Shown: positions 48,237 to 59,324 of the stretch, in pieces
How positions within the stretch are numbered: the stretch's first letter is position 1
How the letters are laid out: each line of letters begins with the position of its first letter
Assembly: GCF_023074185.1 (NCBI RefSeq)
Contig: NZ_JADPKY010000030.1
Coordinates: 1 to 64,000, forward strand
Direction: 5' to 3'
Origin: Bradyrhizobium sp. 132
GTDB lineage: Bacteria > Pseudomonadota > Alphaproteobacteria > Rhizobiales > Xanthobacteraceae
Length of the DNA stretch: 64,000 nucleotides
Made by a program: the position numbers and the translations under genes
Notes under the pieces: model-generated
What the model was told of the DNA's origin: nothing
The model's database searches: none
Seen by the model: only the letters and a program-made list of their open reading frames with translations

Positions 48237-50939
48237 ATGTCAGACGGCCCGTTCGACGTCTTCGCGCTGATCATTGCGATCATCGCTTTCATAATCGCGA
48301 TCAAGGCCTCCAGCCAGGCGGCCGGGCTGCGCCGCCGGCTGAGCTCGCTCGAAGAGAAGTTTTACGTACAGCGGCAAGTGCAGCCGCCGCCACTGATGCC
48401 GACGCCGCCGGTGCAGGCCGGGACGCCGGCAACAACTTCCGAAGCGCCGCCGCCGCTTGCGCCCGACGCCGAGGCGCCGCCCCCGCGCGTTACCCAGGAC
48501 GTTTCACCGCCCCCACTCGAGGCGAGCACCGAAGCCGATGCGCCGCCGCCGCTGCCCGCGCCGGCGCCCGGCTTCGAGGAACGGCTCGGCACCCGCTGGG
48601 TGGTGTGGATCGGCGGCCTTGCGCTTGCGCTCGGCGGCTTCTTCATGGTGCGCTATTCGATCGAGGCCGGCCTGGTCGGCCCCGGCGTGCGCGTGTTCCT
48701 CGGCGGCGTGTTCGCGCTGGCGCTGCTTGGTGCCGGCGAGTGGTCGCGGCGCAAGGAGAGCATCTCCAACATCGCCGCGCTGCCGATCGCCAACATTCCC
48801 GCGATCCTCACCGCGGCCGGCACGGCGGTGGCATTTGCGACCATCTACGCGGCTTACGCGCTCTATGGCTTCCTGGTGCCCGCGACCGCTTTCGTGCTGC
48901 TCGGCCTTGTCGCGCTCGGCACGCTGGCCGCAGCGCTCTTGCACGGGCCCGCGCTCGCGGGCCTCGGCGTGGTCGGCGCGTTCGTGATGCCGATCCTCGT
49001 CTCGAGCGACAAGCCGGACTATTGGGCGCTCTACATCTATCTCGCCATCGTCACCGCCGCGAGCTTCGGTCTCGCGCGTATCCGGCTGTGGCGCTGGCTT
49101 GCAGTCACGACAATCGCCTTCGCCGTGCTCTGGATCTTCCCGGGTCTCGACACCAGCGACTTGCAGGTCGCGCCGCACGCTTTCCATGTGATCGCAGGCT
49201 TTGTCCTCGCGGCCCTGCTCGTCGTCTGCGGCTTCATGTTCGGCCCGACGATCGAGGACGGAGAGATCGAGCCGGTCTCGTCGAACTCGCTCGGCGCCTA
49301 TCTGTTCGGCGCGATGCTGATCGTGTTGTCGAGCGCGCATGCGGATCTGGCGCTGATCGCCTTCACGCTGCTCGTCGGCGCGACGCTGCTCGTCGCCTGG
49401 CGCGCGCCGGCGGCTACGGGTGCGCTGGGCGCGGCCGCCGCGACCGTCTTCATCGTATTCGCCGAATGGGCGGTGCGCGCCAATCCCGACATGCTGGTGC
49501 TGCCGGGCGGCCCCCTGGCCGGCATCGCACCGACAGCGACCGACAGCGCGGTGACGCTGCATCTGGTGATGGCGGCGGTCTTCGCCGCCGGCTTCGGCAT
49601 CGCGGGCTTCCTCGCGCAGGGACGCTCGAACTCGGCGATCATTCCGGTGGTGTGGTCGGCCGCGGCTGTCGCGACGCCGATCGCGATCCTGGTCGCGCTC
49701 TACGCACGCATCGCGCATCTCGACCGCTCGATCCCGTTCGCCATCCTCGCAGTGCTGCTCGCGGCCGCCTTTGGCGCAGCCACCGAAGCGCTAGCGCGCC
49801 GCGAGACCCGGCCGGGCGGCAAGATCTCCACGGCCTTGTTTGCGACCGGCACGCTCGGTGCGCTGGCGCTGGCGCTGACGTTTGCGCTGGAGAAGGGCTG
49901 GCTCACGATCGCGCTGGCGCTGATGTCGCTCGGCACCGCCTGGATCTCGATGCAGCGGCCTATCCCGTTCCTGCGCTGGCTGGCCGCGATCTTCGCTGGG
50001 CTGGTCACCGCACGCATCGGCTATGATCCCCGCATTGTCGGCGACGCCGTCGGGACCACGCCGATCTTCAACTGGCTGTTGTGGGGCTACGGCTTGCCGG
50101 CGGCATCGTTCTGGGCAGCGAGCCTGTTCCTGCGCCGCCGCGGCGACGACGGCCCGCTACGCATGGTCGAGAGCGCCGCGATCCTGTTCACCGCGCTGCT
50201 CGCCTTCATGGAGATCCGCCATTTTGCGACCGGCGGCAACATGACTTCAGCACCGTCGCTGCTCGAATGCGCGCTGCAGGTCTGCGTTGCGCTCGCCATG
50301 GCGATCGGGCTGGAGCGCCTGCGACTGCGCAGCCGCAGTATCGTGCACAATGTCGGCGCGGTCGTGCTCACGGCGATCGGCGGGCTCGTCAGCGTGTTTG
50401 GCCTGTTGATCCTGGAGAACCCGATGCTGTGGCGCACCGATGTCGGCGGCGCCCTGTTCAACCTGCTGCTGCTCGGCTACGCGCTGCCGGCGGTGCTGAT
50501 GCTGCTGCTCTCCTATGCTGTGGTCGGCGAACGCGGCAAGACCTACGCCAACACGATCGCGGGCGGCGCGCTGCTGTTCGCGCTCACCTATGTCACGCTG
50601 GAGATCCGCCGCTTCTATCACGGCCCGATCCTTTCCACCGGGGCGACGACGGGCGCCGAGCAATACACCTATTCGATCGGCTGGCTCGGCTTCGGCGTGG
50701 TGCTGCTCGCCGTCGGTATTCTCGTCAATTCGGAGCGGGCGCGGCTGGCGTCGGCCGCCGTGATCGCGCTGACGATCCTGAAGGCCTTCGTCATCGACAT
50801 GTCGACGCTGACGGGCGTCTACCGCGCGTTGTCGTTCATGTGCCTCGGCATCGTGCTGGTCGCGATCGGCTGGCTCTACCAGCGTATCCTGTTCCGGCGG
50901 CAGGTCGCACCGCCGCCGGCTCCGCAGACAAGCCCGTGA
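48237..50939 (+). CDS. DUF2339 polytopic membrane protein
   Basis: At 900 residues this has an N-terminal anchor (FALIIAIIAFIIAI), a short coiled-coil (RRRLSSLEEKF), a Pro/Ala-rich linker with repeated PPPL units (~50-110), and then about 20 or more hydrophobic segments. The layout and the RWVVWIGGLALALGGFF entry are those of the DUF2339 family, whose function is unknown. Start at the ATG at 48237 with GGAGG upstream. It converges with the MCP cluster, whose first stop is 3 bases away. Confidence 0.8.
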   Translation: MSDGPFDVFALIIAIIAFIIAIKASSQAAGLRRRLSSLEEKFYVQRQVQPPPLMPTPPVQAGTPATTSEAPPPLAPDAEAPPPRVTQDVSPPPLEASTEADAPPPLPAPAPGFEERLGTRWVVWIGGLALALGGFFMVRYSIEAGLVGPGVRVFLGGVFALALLGAGEWSRRKESISNIAALPIANIPAILTAAGTAVAFATIYAAYALYGFLVPATAFVLLGLVALGTLAAALLHGPALAGLGVVGAFVMPILVSSDKPDYWALYIYLAIVTAASFGLARIRLWRWLAVTTIAFAVLWIFPGLDTSDLQVAPHAFHVIAGFVLAALLVVCGFMFGPTIEDGEIEPVSSNSLGAYLFGAMLIVLSSAHADLALIAFTLLVGATLLVAWRAPAATGALGAAAATVFIVFAEWAVRANPDMLVLPGGPLAGIAPTATDSAVTLHLVMAAVFAAGFGIAGFLAQGRSNSAIIPVVWSAAAVATPIAILVALYARIAHLDRSIPFAILAVLLAAAFGAATEALARRETRPGGKISTALFATGTLGALALALTFALEKGWLTIALALMSLGTAWISMQRPIPFLRWLAAIFAGLVTARIGYDPRIVGDAVGTTPIFNWLLWGYGLPAASFWAASLFLRRRGDDGPLRMVESAAILFTALLAFMEIRHFATGGNMTSAPSLLECALQVCVALAMAIGLERLRLRSRSIVHNVGAVVLTAIGGLVSVFGLLILENPMLWRTDVGGALFNLLLLGYALPAVLMLLLSYAVVGERGKTYANTIAGGALLFALTYVTLEIRRFYHGPILSTGATTGAEQYTYSIGWLGFGVVLLAVGILVNSERARLASAAVIALTILKAFVIDMSTLTGVYRALSFMCLGIVLVAIGWLYQRILFRRQVAPPPAPQTSP

Positions 50940-50942
50940 GGA

Positions 50943-52631
50943 TCAGGCCGCGCGGACCGATTCCAGGAACTGCGCGACCTCGACCTTGAGCCGGGTGCTG
51001 TCGGTCGCCAGCGATTTCGCCGCCGACAGCACCTCGTTCGAGGCCTCGCCGGTCTCGATCGCACCGCGCTGCACGTCGGTGATGTTCGACGAGACCTCCT
51101 GCGTGCCGACCGAAGCCTGCTGCACGTTACGCGAGATTTCCTGCGTGGCCGCGCCCTGCTGCTCGACGGCGGCAGCGATGGCCGCGGCCACCTCGGACAG
51201 CCGCTCGATGGTGCCGCCGATCTCCTGGATGGCACTGACCGATTCCTGCGTCGCCGCCTGGATGCCGGAGACCTGCGCCCCGATCTCACCGGTTGCTTTC
51301 GCGGTCTGCTCGGCCAGCGCCTTGACTTCGGAGGCCACGACCGCGAAGCCGCGGCCAGCATCGCCGGCACGCGCGGCCTCGATGGTCGCGTTCAGCGCCA
51401 GCAAATTGGTCTGGCCCGCGATGGTGTTGATGAGCTCGACGACGTCCCCGATACGGGACGCCGCCTGCGACAGCGCGTTAACGCGGTCGTTGGTCCGCGT
51501 CGCCTGTTCGACGGCTTCCGCTGCCATCCGTGCCGAATCCTGCACGCGACGGCTGATCTCGGTGATGGAGGACGACAGCTCCTCCGAAGCGGATGCCACC
51601 GCCTGCACGTTGGTGGAGGCTTCCTCGGACGCGGCTGCGACGACGGTCGCCAGCTCCTGTCCGCGCTGCGCGGTGTTGGTCAGCGTCGACGCGGAGGCCT
51701 CGAGTTCGGTCGAGGCGGAGGAGACGGTGCCGACGACCTCGCCGATCATGGCTTCGAATTTGCGGGTGATGGCGTCGACGCGGCGGCCGCGCTCGATCTT
51801 GGCTTCGGCGTCGTGCGCGGCGGCCTCGTCGGCGGCCTTCTTGGCGATCAGCGCCTCCTTGAAGATCTGGAGCGCATCCGCCATCGAGCCGATCTCGGTC
51901 CGCTCGCCGCGATGCGGCACCTCGGCCGAAAGGTCGCCTTCGCCGAGCGACTGCATCGGGCGGATGATTGAAGCGATGCCACGGGAAACGTCGCGCACGA
52001 GATAATAGGCGGCGCCGATCGCGATCACGACCGAGAGCACGATGATGCCGACCAGCACGCGGAAGATCATGGCATAACTGTCGGCCGCCTGCTTCGTCTC
52101 CAGCTCGGCGCCCCGGTTGTTGAGCTCGATGCCCTTTTGGAGCAGCGGATCTGCAGCCTGGGCCATCTTCGCCACCTTGGTCTGCAACAACTCGTTGGCA
52201 TCAGTCGGGAAATGGCCAACGCCCTTGCGCGACAGCGCCATCACGTCCTGCACGCCGATCAAATATTCGGCCCACGCCTTGGCCCACTGCCCGTAGAGCG
52301 AGCGCTCCTCCGCGGTGGTGATCAGCGGCTCGTAGACCTTGCGCGTCTGGTCGATGCGTGCCTGCAGCGAGGCGAGGCGCTTCTCGGCGGCGTCCTTGCC
52401 CTCAATGGTGTCCTGCATCAGATGCAAACGGAGCGCGACGCGCAGCTCGTTGATGTCGGCGCGAAGCGAGCCGAGCGCGCGCACGCCGGGCAGCCAGCTC
52501 TCCGCGATCTCGACCGTATGGGAATTGATGTTCTGCATGGTACCGATCGCCGTCACGCCGACACCGGCGAGCGAAAGAACCAGGACCGACAGCACGGCCA
52601 AAAGCTTGAAGACGATCGACAATTTCGACAT
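50943..52631 (-). CDS. Methyl-accepting chemotaxis protein
   Basis: A 562-residue chemoreceptor with transmembrane helix 1 ([21 protein letters not shown]), a helical periplasmic sensor, transmembrane helix 2 ([21 protein letters not shown]), a HAMP-like segment, and a signalling domain with hairpin tip [34 protein letters not shown] motif (its own reading: [23 protein letters not shown]). The tip is where CheA and CheW bind. Periplasmic part resembles a 4HB sensor; the ligand is unknown. It is one of three MCPs in tandem on this strand. The ATG at 52631 is taken; a GTG three bases upstream is possible. Confidence 0.88.
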   Translation of the reverse strand: MSKLSIVFKLLAVLSVLVLSLAGVGVTAIGTMQNINSHTVEIAESWLPGVRALGSLRADINELRVALRLHLMQDTIEGKDAAEKRLASLQARIDQTRKVYEPLITTAEERSLYGQWAKAWAEYLIGVQDVMALSRKGVGHFPTDANELLQTKVAKMAQAADPLLQKGIELNNRGAELETKQAADSYAMIFRVLVGIIVLSVVIAIGAAYYLVRDVSRGIASIIRPMQSLGEGDLSAEVPHRGERTEIGSMADALQIFKEALIAKKAADEAAAHDAEAKIERGRRVDAITRKFEAMIGEVVGTVSSASTELEASASTLTNTAQRGQELATVVAAASEEASTNVQAVASASEELSSSITEISRRVQDSARMAAEAVEQATRTNDRVNALSQAASRIGDVVELINTIAGQTNLLALNATIEAARAGDAGRGFAVVASEVKALAEQTAKATGEIGAQVSGIQAATQESVSAIQEIGGTIERLSEVAAAIAAAVEQQGAATQEISRNVQQASVGTQEVSSNITDVQRGAIETGEASNEVLSAAKSLATDSTRLKVEVAQFLESVRAA

Positions 52632-52913
52632 CACGACAAATCCCGATGATACCTAGCAACGCGCAGATCACCTGCCGTAATCGCCACGACGGTGGCGAGA
52701 CGGAGGTCAGTTCAACAATGCTGGCTGGTTCTTATCCCGTGAGATTGCTCCCATAGTTGCAAACAGCCGTTAACAGGAGCCTACGTAAAACTACGGGATG
52801 GGCCTAACCGTCACTATTTCTCCTGCAACTGTCTGTTGCAGCTGCAACGGCGCCTCATGCTGCGACGCGCAGCGCTACGCTTGCGTCGCAACATTCAACC
52901 GACGTGGCCGCCG

Positions 52914-54884
52914 TCATGCAGCCCGCACCGACTCCAGGAAGCGCGCGACCTCGCTCTTCAGCCGGTTGCTCTCCTGTGACAGCGATTGCGCGGCCGAATG
53001 CACCTGCGCCGAGGCAGCCCCGGTTTCGCCTGCGCCGCGCTGGACGTCGCCGATATTCGCCGAGACTTCGGAGGTGCCGTGCGCGGCGTGCTGAATGTTG
53101 CGGGAGATCTCCTGCGTGGCGGCGCCCTGCTCCTCGACCGCGGCGGCGATGGCCGACGAGATTTCCGACATCCGCGCGATGGTGTCGCCGATCTCCTTGA
53201 TCGCACCGACTGAGTCTTGCGTCGCGGTCTGGATCGCACCGATGTGCTGGCTGATTTCGCCGGTGGCTTTCGCAGTCTGCTCGGCGAGCGCCTTCACCTC
53301 GGTTGCGACCACGGCAAAGCCCTTGCCGGCTTCGCCCGCCCGTGCCGCCTCGATCGTCGCGTTGAGCGCCAGCAGATTGGTCTGGCTGGCGATGGTGTTG
53401 ATCAGCTCGACCACGTCGCCAATGCGGGAGGCGGCCTTGGTCAGCTCGGCGACGCGCCCATTGGTGCGCTGGGCCTGCTCGACGGCGACGTCGGCGACAC
53501 GCGCCGATTCCTGCACCTGACGGCTGATCTCGGAGATCGAGGAGGTCATTTCCTCGCTCGCGGAAGACACCGACTGTACGTTGGCGGAAGCCTCTTCGGA
53601 GGCCGCCGCCACGACGGTGGCAAGCCCGTTGCCGCGCTCGGCGGCCTGCGTCAGCGTGTTCGAGGATGCCTCGAGCTCGGTTGCCGCCGACGACACGGTC
53701 TCGATGATCTCGCCGACCGCGCCCTCGAAATTGTCGGCGAGCTCCTGCATGTCGGCCTTGCGCTGCTGGCGACCGCGCACATCGGCTGCGACCTGCTCAG
53801 TGCGCAGCCGCTCGGCCTCCGCCATGTTGGTCCTGAACACCTCGACGGCACCAGCCATCTCACCGATCTCGTCCCTGCGCCCGATGCCGGGAACGGAAGT
53901 CGAAAGCTCGCCGCGCGCAAGCCGCGTCATCGCACCGACCATGCCGGCAAGCGCTTTCGAGATCGAGCGTCCCAGGAGGAAGCCGACCGCGGCGAGTACC
54001 ACAACGGTGACCCCGAAGGCGACGGCCATCCACAGGCGTACGGAATCGCGGGTCGCAGCTTCCGCCGCCTCGGCCTGCTTATACAGGTCTTCGACTGTGT
54101 TGCGCACCTCGATCATACCCGGTTCTAACCCACGGAACGTCTTCATCATGCTGGCGTCGAGTGCCGCGGTTTTCTGCGCCGTCTCCGCCCAGGACGCGAA
54201 CTCGGACTGATATTTCTGCAGCTCGGCCGTGACCTCGTTCATCGCCTCCGTAGGGATTGCGACGAGCTCTATCGCCTTGGAGAATTCGGCTGCAGCCTTC
54301 TTCATCTCGACGATGTATTTTGGGTCGCGCCGCAGCATGAAGTCCTTCTCGTGCCGGCGCATCATCAGCATCCAGCTCGTGGTCCGCGGATCGTCGATCT
54401 CCTTGAGCTTGGCCTCGATGTCGTGCACCGCGGCGCGGAGCGAGCCGGACAGGCCCAGGGTCTCATTCAGGCCGAGCCGGGTCTCGGCGCCGACCAGCGC
54501 ATTGAAGTCCGACGCATAGCGCTTGAAGCCGCCCTGCGCTTCCTTCATCCTCTCGGAGAGCGTACTCATGCCGCCGGCCGCCATCAGCCGCTCGACCTCG
54601 TCGAAATCGCGGTTGATCGGGCCGATCAGCTCGGCATGCGCCTTGGCGTAGCTTTCGTTGCGGCGCTGCTGAAAGTTCTTCTCGTTGCGCCGCGCCTCCA
54701 GCATCTCGATCGAGAGCTGCTTGTTCAGATCGGCGATCGCACGAGCGCGGTTGGCGACGGCTCGGGAGGCGTCCTGGGAGAGGCTGCCGATCTGGTAGAT
54801 TGCGCCGAAGGCGGCGAGATCGACCAGGCCGAAGAGTCCGATGGCCATGACCTTGTGAGTGAGACGGATGGAAAGGCCGCTCAT
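52914..54884 (-). CDS. Methyl-accepting chemotaxis protein, HBM-type helical sensor
   Basis: This 656-residue receptor has transmembrane helices near the N-terminus ([20 protein letters not shown]) and at [18 protein letters not shown], with a long, ~270-residue all-helical periplasmic part containing [11 protein letters not shown] and [12 protein letters not shown]. Such paired E-K-[DN]-F motifs suggest the helical bimodular (HBM) sensor, known in some receptors to bind acetate or TCA acids. A HAMP domain and an intact tip ([23 protein letters not shown]) follow. The ATG at 54884 with GGAG upstream is chosen over the earlier start. Confidence 0.85.
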   Translation of the reverse strand: MSGLSIRLTHKVMAIGLFGLVDLAAFGAIYQIGSLSQDASRAVANRARAIADLNKQLSIEMLEARRNEKNFQQRRNESYAKAHAELIGPINRDFDEVERLMAAGGMSTLSERMKEAQGGFKRYASDFNALVGAETRLGLNETLGLSGSLRAAVHDIEAKLKEIDDPRTTSWMLMMRRHEKDFMLRRDPKYIVEMKKAAAEFSKAIELVAIPTEAMNEVTAELQKYQSEFASWAETAQKTAALDASMMKTFRGLEPGMIEVRNTVEDLYKQAEAAEAATRDSVRLWMAVAFGVTVVVLAAVGFLLGRSISKALAGMVGAMTRLARGELSTSVPGIGRRDEIGEMAGAVEVFRTNMAEAERLRTEQVAADVRGRQQRKADMQELADNFEGAVGEIIETVSSAATELEASSNTLTQAAERGNGLATVVAAASEEASANVQSVSSASEEMTSSISEISRQVQESARVADVAVEQAQRTNGRVAELTKAASRIGDVVELINTIASQTNLLALNATIEAARAGEAGKGFAVVATEVKALAEQTAKATGEISQHIGAIQTATQDSVGAIKEIGDTIARMSEISSAIAAAVEEQGAATQEISRNIQHAAHGTSEVSANIGDVQRGAGETGAASAQVHSAAQSLSQESNRLKSEVARFLESVRAA

Positions 54885-55077
54885 GAGTGTGCTCCAATAC
54901 GTCGATACGCAATACAAGGAGGGCGACTCAGCGCCCGGAATATTGCGGGGATCATGACCGCATCGGTTTTCCGCAAGGTTAACCCTGCGCGGTCTTCGTC
55001 ACGGCACCGCAATGTGCCCCCGCGCAAACGCCGCGCTTGTACGCGCGGCGGTTGCAGTTCTCTCAGGACATGCCCCG

Positions 55078-56820
55078 TCAAGCTGCGCGGACGGTATCGA
55101 GGAACTTGCCGACCTCGAGCTTGAGCCGGTTGCTGTCGCCGGACAATGACTGTGCGGCTGCCAGCACCTGCGACGATGCCGAACCGGTCTCGCTCGCGCC
55201 GCGCTGCACGTCGGTGATGTTGGACGAGACTTGATGGGTGCCTTCCGCCGCCTGCTGCACGTTGCGGGAAATCTCCTGCGTCGCCGCGCCCTGCTCCTCG
55301 ACGGCCGCCGCGATGGCCGAGGAAATCTCCGACAGCTTTTCGATGGTGTCGCTGATGTCCCTGATGGCGCCGACCGAATGCTCGGTCGCGGTCTGGATGC
55401 TGGCGATCTGCTGGCCGATCTCGCCGGTCGCCTTCGCGGTCTGCTCGGCCAGCGCCTTGACCTCGGAAGCGACCACGGCAAAGCCGCGGCCGGCCTCGCC
55501 AGCACGTGCCGCCTCGATGGTCGCATTGAGCGCCAGCAGGTTGGTCTGGCCGGCGATGGTGTTGATCAGCTCGACCACGTCGCCGATCCGCGTCGCGGCC
55601 TTGGACAGTTCGCTGACGCGCTCGGTCGTGGTGCGGGCCTGGCCGACCGCCTCGCTTGCCACACGCGCGGATTCCTGGACTTGCCGGCTGATCTCCGTAA
55701 TCGAAGACGACAGCTCTTCCGTTGCCGACGCCACCGACTGCACGTTGGTCGAGGCTTCCTCCGAGGCTGCCGCAACCACGGTCGTGAGCCGTTGCGTGCG
55801 CTCGGCGGTCGAGGTCAGCGTCGTGGCGGACGCTTCGAGCTCGGTCGAGGCCGACGACACCGTTCCGACGATCTCGCCGACGGCGCCTTCGAAACTGTCG
55901 GCAAGCTTGCGCATCTCGGCCTTGCGCTGCTCGGCCGCCATCTGGTCCTGCCGCATCTTGGCTTCCGCTTCCTCGCGCGCTTTCTGCTCGGATACGGTCT
56001 TGAATTTTTCGACCGCGCCGGCAACGCCGCCGACCTCGTCCTTGCGGCCGAGGCCAGGTAGCACCACGGCAAAGTCGCCGCCGGCGAGCTTCTCCATCGC
56101 GGCAGTCAGGGCGCGCATGGGACGGGCAATGCTGAAGATCGAGAAAACGCAGGCGCCGATCAGGACGACCGCGACCACCACAGCGGCGATGAACGACGTC
56201 CGCGCAACGGACGCAGCCTCTGCTTCCGCCGCCGTGCGCGCCTCTGTACTTTTCTGCTTGGCGAAATTCGTGATCTGGTCGGCGAGTTCCGATATTTCCG
56301 CGTTGATCGGAGCCAGCACTTCCTTGCGGATCTGGTCGACCTCAGCAGTCAGCTTTGCCAATTGCGTCGCCGCTTCGCCGTCCTTCTTTGACTCAAGCGC
56401 GAGCTCCTGCTTGTGGATCCCCTCGATCTGCTGCGCGCCCTTCTGGAAATTGCCGATCAACACGGTCAGGCGGTCGATACGCTTGTGGTTCTCCGGCGAT
56501 TGCGAGAGCCTTGCCATTTCACCGGAGAACTTCAGGGCCGCGGTCTGCCGGTCGTTGAAATAGCTGGTGGCCTTCTGCATCTCGGCCGGCGAGCCGGACG
56601 TCAGGATGTCGCGAATGCCGATCTGCATTCCCCGCACCGACGCCTTCGCCTCCGCGGCGTTTTGCGCGACCGCCTGCTGTCCCGATGCGCCATTGCTGAG
56701 CTTCTGGACCTCGGCGCCTCCGCTCATCTGGAGCAGGATCATCAGCGCGACGAGCGCGAGGGTCAGCGCCGAGGTGATGGCGAGCTTGGTGCCGATTCGC
56801 AGGTTCTGAATGAACATCAT
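55078..56820 (-). CDS. Methyl-accepting chemotaxis protein
   Basis: A 580-residue receptor. Transmembrane helix 1 ([21 protein letters not shown]) leads to a helical periplasmic part with [20 protein letters not shown], then a second helix ([21 protein letters not shown]), HAMP and a signalling domain with [24 protein letters not shown]. Its last ~250 residues look nearly the same as those of its two neighbours, pointing to tandem duplication with sensor replacement. The start is the ATG at 56820, behind GGGGA. Confidence 0.85.
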   Translation of the reverse strand: MMFIQNLRIGTKLAITSALTLALVALMILLQMSGGAEVQKLSNGASGQQAVAQNAAEAKASVRGMQIGIRDILTSGSPAEMQKATSYFNDRQTAALKFSGEMARLSQSPENHKRIDRLTVLIGNFQKGAQQIEGIHKQELALESKKDGEAATQLAKLTAEVDQIRKEVLAPINAEISELADQITNFAKQKSTEARTAAEAEAASVARTSFIAAVVVAVVLIGACVFSIFSIARPMRALTAAMEKLAGGDFAVVLPGLGRKDEVGGVAGAVEKFKTVSEQKAREEAEAKMRQDQMAAEQRKAEMRKLADSFEGAVGEIVGTVSSASTELEASATTLTSTAERTQRLTTVVAAASEEASTNVQSVASATEELSSSITEISRQVQESARVASEAVGQARTTTERVSELSKAATRIGDVVELINTIAGQTNLLALNATIEAARAGEAGRGFAVVASEVKALAEQTAKATGEIGQQIASIQTATEHSVGAIRDISDTIEKLSEISSAIAAAVEEQGAATQEISRNVQQAAEGTHQVSSNITDVQRGASETGSASSQVLAAAQSLSGDSNRLKLEVGKFLDTVRAA

Positions 56821-57170
56821 CGAAAAAATCCCCGGGATACGCATTGTCGCCGCGACGAAGCGCGTGAATAGCGTGGGAGACTAGTCTGCGAGCTTTCCAT
56901 TAACGTTAAGCGGGAGGCGACACCGCTTGGGTAGAAATACTGAATATGCAGCTCCAATTGCAGGATTATCGCAACCATTCCGCGCAAGCGAAACATGCTT
57001 CGCGAATTTACGGAGGTCACGTGCGTTAACGTCGATCCCCTTGCGCGAGCGCGTCATCGCTGACGGAGCGGATTTCGCGTTCGGCTTGCATCTGCGCGCG
57101 ATGCCGCCGTCAGGCGGCGCGCACGGTGTCGGGGACAACCGCCGCGATGGTCACCCGCTCGCCCCGCAGG
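56821..57170. other. Gap upstream of the MCP cluster, no gene seen
   Basis: These 350 bases precede the third MCP on its strand and should hold its promoter, possibly for the cluster. Small AT-rich stretches (TAACGTTAA near 56900-56908, TGCGTTAACG near 57023) are present, but there is no recognisable gene or operator. Confidence 0.35.
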
Positions 57171-57422
57171 TCAGTCGATGCGGTTGGGAAGCGGATGGCT
57201 CTCGCCGACGAGACTGATACGAAACACCGGCTTCTTGTTCTCGTCGAGCAGCTCCATGCGCCACTCGGCGTTCGGCTTCAGGCTGCGCGAGATGCCGCCG
57301 AGCAAATTGGCGCAGACCTCGGTCATCTCGGTCCAGGCCGCGGCACGATCCTCGAACTCGTATGGCTGGTCGGCAGCGCCGGAATAGCGGCCCGTGCTGA
57401 TACGGAAGAAATACAGCGACAT
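57171..57422 (-). CDS. DUF6894-like small protein
   Basis: The 83-residue product begins MSLYFFRISTGRYSG, like the M-P-x-Y-F-F-x-[VI] start of DUF6894 proteins that are abundant and often multicopy in Bradyrhizobium. They have a compact beta-alpha fold and no known function. The ATG at 57422 has AAGGG upstream; longer frames are unlikely. Confidence 0.75.
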   Translation of the reverse strand: MSLYFFRISTGRYSGAADQPYEFEDRAAAWTEMTEVCANLLGGISRSLKPNAEWRMELLDENKKPVFRISLVGESHPLPNRID

Positions 57423-57492
57423 CTTCGAACCCTTTTATCGGGCCGCGCCCCCCGGCCGTACGCAAATTGGGGCGCGAACAGCTACCAACGCA

Positions 57493-57530
57493 TAAAAGCC
57501 GCCGCCCGTATGACTACGGCGCGGCGGCTT
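57493..57530 (-). terminator. Rho-independent terminator for the minus-strand gene at 57587
   Basis: On the minus strand AAGCCGCCGC (57521-57530) pairs with GCGGCGGCTT (57496-57505), a 10-bp stem with a 15-base loop, and is followed by TTTTAT. It sits about 60 bases beyond the stop at 57587. Confidence 0.7.
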
Positions 57531-57586
57531 CGTGTTCGACGGCAGCTCTCAACGACAAAGTGCGCGGACTGTCCCGCGCAGCAAAC

Positions 57587-58186
57587 TCACTGGGTCGAGC
57601 GGCGCAGCTCCAGCGGGGCGTCGTTCTTGGCGGGCTCTGATTTGGCTTCCGGCTTCACCGGCTCGAGCCGGCTGCTCTCGACGCGCGGGGTCTCGATGCG
57701 CGCGGCGACTTCGGTGTTGGACGCACCGACCGAACCCGTGTGTTCCGAGGTGCGCAGCGAGCGCGGCCGCGCCGCGGCGCGCGCCATCAGCATTTGGTTG
57801 CCGCCCTGGTGATGGAAGTCGCAATAGGCGAAGCCCATCCCCGACACCGAGCCGCGGAAACTGCGATCGTCGGTCTTTTCAAGGTTGAAACAGGGCTCGA
57901 ACGGAATGCCCTTGATCGAGGCGCAGACGTTCTGGCCGCGGATCTGAAGCGTGTTGCCGGGCAGGCGGAGATGCTTCACCGGACCTGCGCCCGAGAACTG
58001 CACGGCGCCGGCGGCGCCGAGGTCGTCCAGGATGCGGCCTGCGCCGCGGGTGCCGTCAAAACAGGTGAACGCAAACACCTTGCCGGCGACGAAGCGGCGC
58101 GCCTCGTCGGCATTCATGCCACCGGCAATGGCCGGCGCAAACGTCACGGCCGCCGTGACAGCCCCCAACACAATACGCGCAAGCAT
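57587..58186 (-). CDS. Hypothetical secreted protein
   Basis: A 199-residue product with a signal peptide (MLARIVLGAVTAAVTFAPAIA-G, in part), a central Cys-bearing beta-rich section (FTCFDGTRGAG, NVCASIKG, FEPCFNL, FAYCDFH) with four Cys likely paired, and a disordered tail rich in Glu, Pro and Arg. The style is common in Bradyrhizobium periplasmic proteins, without known role. GGAG precedes the ATG at 58186; a strong terminator follows the gene. Confidence 0.7.
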   Translation of the reverse strand: MLARIVLGAVTAAVTFAPAIAGGMNADEARRFVAGKVFAFTCFDGTRGAGRILDDLGAAGAVQFSGAGPVKHLRLPGNTLQIRGQNVCASIKGIPFEPCFNLEKTDDRSFRGSVSGMGFAYCDFHHQGGNQMLMARAAARPRSLRTSEHTGSVGASNTEVAARIETPRVESSRLEPVKPEAKSEPAKNDAPLELRRSTQ

Positions 58187-58298
58187 GCTCAACTCCGAAC
58201 CAACCCCGCAGCGGGCTATGCCTTGTCCCTTTACCTGCTGCTTACCATACTAACCATGGCGACATTGAAGCAGCTTGGTTGGTAAAGTCTGAACGTCG

Positions 58299-59285
58299 TT
58301 AGACAATTTTTACCACGATGCGACCGCGGACCTGGCCGGCCAGGATTTTCGCGCCCCACTCGGAAACTTCGGAAAGCGGAATTTCGTGAGTGATTTCAGC
58401 TAGTTTTGTCCGATCCAGATCGGACGCCAGGCGTTGCCAGGCGGCTTTCCGCGGCTCCATCGGGCACATCACGGAATCGATGCCGAGAAGGCACACCCCG
58501 CGCAAAATGAAGGGTGCGACAGAAGACGGCAGGTCCATGCCGGCAGCCAGGCCGCACGCCGCAATCGCGCCGCCGTACTTCGTCATCGACAGCAGATTCG
58601 CGAGCGTGGTCGAGCCGACACTGTCGACGCCACCAGCCCAGCGTTCCTTGCCAATGGGCTTGGCCGCTGCCGACAATTCGTTGCGGTCGATCACCTCAGT
58701 TGCGCCGATCTCCTTCAGATAGTCGGCTTCGGACGCACGGCCGGTGGACGCGATGACGTGATAACCGAGCTTCGAGAGCACGGCGGTCGCAACCGAGCCG
58801 ACGCCGCCGGCCGCGCCCGTCACCACGACCGGACCACTCTTCGGCGACAGCCCGTGCTTCTCCAGCGCCAGCACGGACAGCATCGCGGTGAAGCCGGCGG
58901 TGCCGATCGCCATGGCGTCGCGCGCCGACAGGCCCTGCGGCAAGGCGACCAGCCAGTCGCCCTTCACCCGCGCCTTCTCGGCATAGGCGCCGAGATGGGT
59001 CTCGCCCATGCCCCAGCCGGTACAGACGACCTTGTCGCCCGCCTTCCACTGCGGATGCGAGGACTGCTCGACCGTGCCGGCGAAATCGATGCCGGCGATC
59101 ATCGGGAAGCGGCGCACCACCGGCGCCTTGCCGGTGAGCGCGAGGCCGTCCTTGTAGTTCAGCGTCGACCATTCCACGCGAACGGTGACGTCGCCCTCCA
59201 TCAGCTCTGCTTCGTCGAACTGCGTGAGCTGCGCGGTGGTGCCCTTGTCCGCCTTGTCGATCCGGATCGCCTTGAAATTGGCCAT
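58299..59285 (-). CDS. acuI: Acryloyl-CoA reductase-like MDR oxidoreductase (AcuI/YhdH)
   Basis: This 328-residue medium-chain reductase lacks zinc ligands. Features: [13 protein letters not shown] (near 41), [20 protein letters not shown] (near 124), [12 protein letters not shown] (near 150, NADPH-binding GxGxxG variant) and [14 protein letters not shown] at the cap. YhdH/AcuI reduces acryloyl-CoA to propionyl-CoA with NADPH. The name is by pattern only. It lies alone on its strand, 39 bases before the MFS gene stop. Confidence 0.85.
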   Translation of the reverse strand: MANFKAIRIDKADKGTTAQLTQFDEAELMEGDVTVRVEWSTLNYKDGLALTGKAPVVRRFPMIAGIDFAGTVEQSSHPQWKAGDKVVCTGWGMGETHLGAYAEKARVKGDWLVALPQGLSARDAMAIGTAGFTAMLSVLALEKHGLSPKSGPVVVTGAAGGVGSVATAVLSKLGYHVIASTGRASEADYLKEIGATEVIDRNELSAAAKPIGKERWAGGVDSVGSTTLANLLSMTKYGGAIAACGLAAGMDLPSSVAPFILRGVCLLGIDSVMCPMEPRKAAWQRLASDLDRTKLAEITHEIPLSEVSEWGAKILAGQVRGRIVVKIV

Positions 59286-59324
59286 AGCAAAACTCCCTGA
59301 CTTGTTTCAGGGATGTTTAGCCGA

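Noticed and set aside
48200..50026. Plus-frame 608-codon ORF overlapping the DUF2339 gene
   Set aside because: Arg-rich out-of-frame reading without a Shine-Dalgarno; the hydrophobic DUF2339 frame is the real one.
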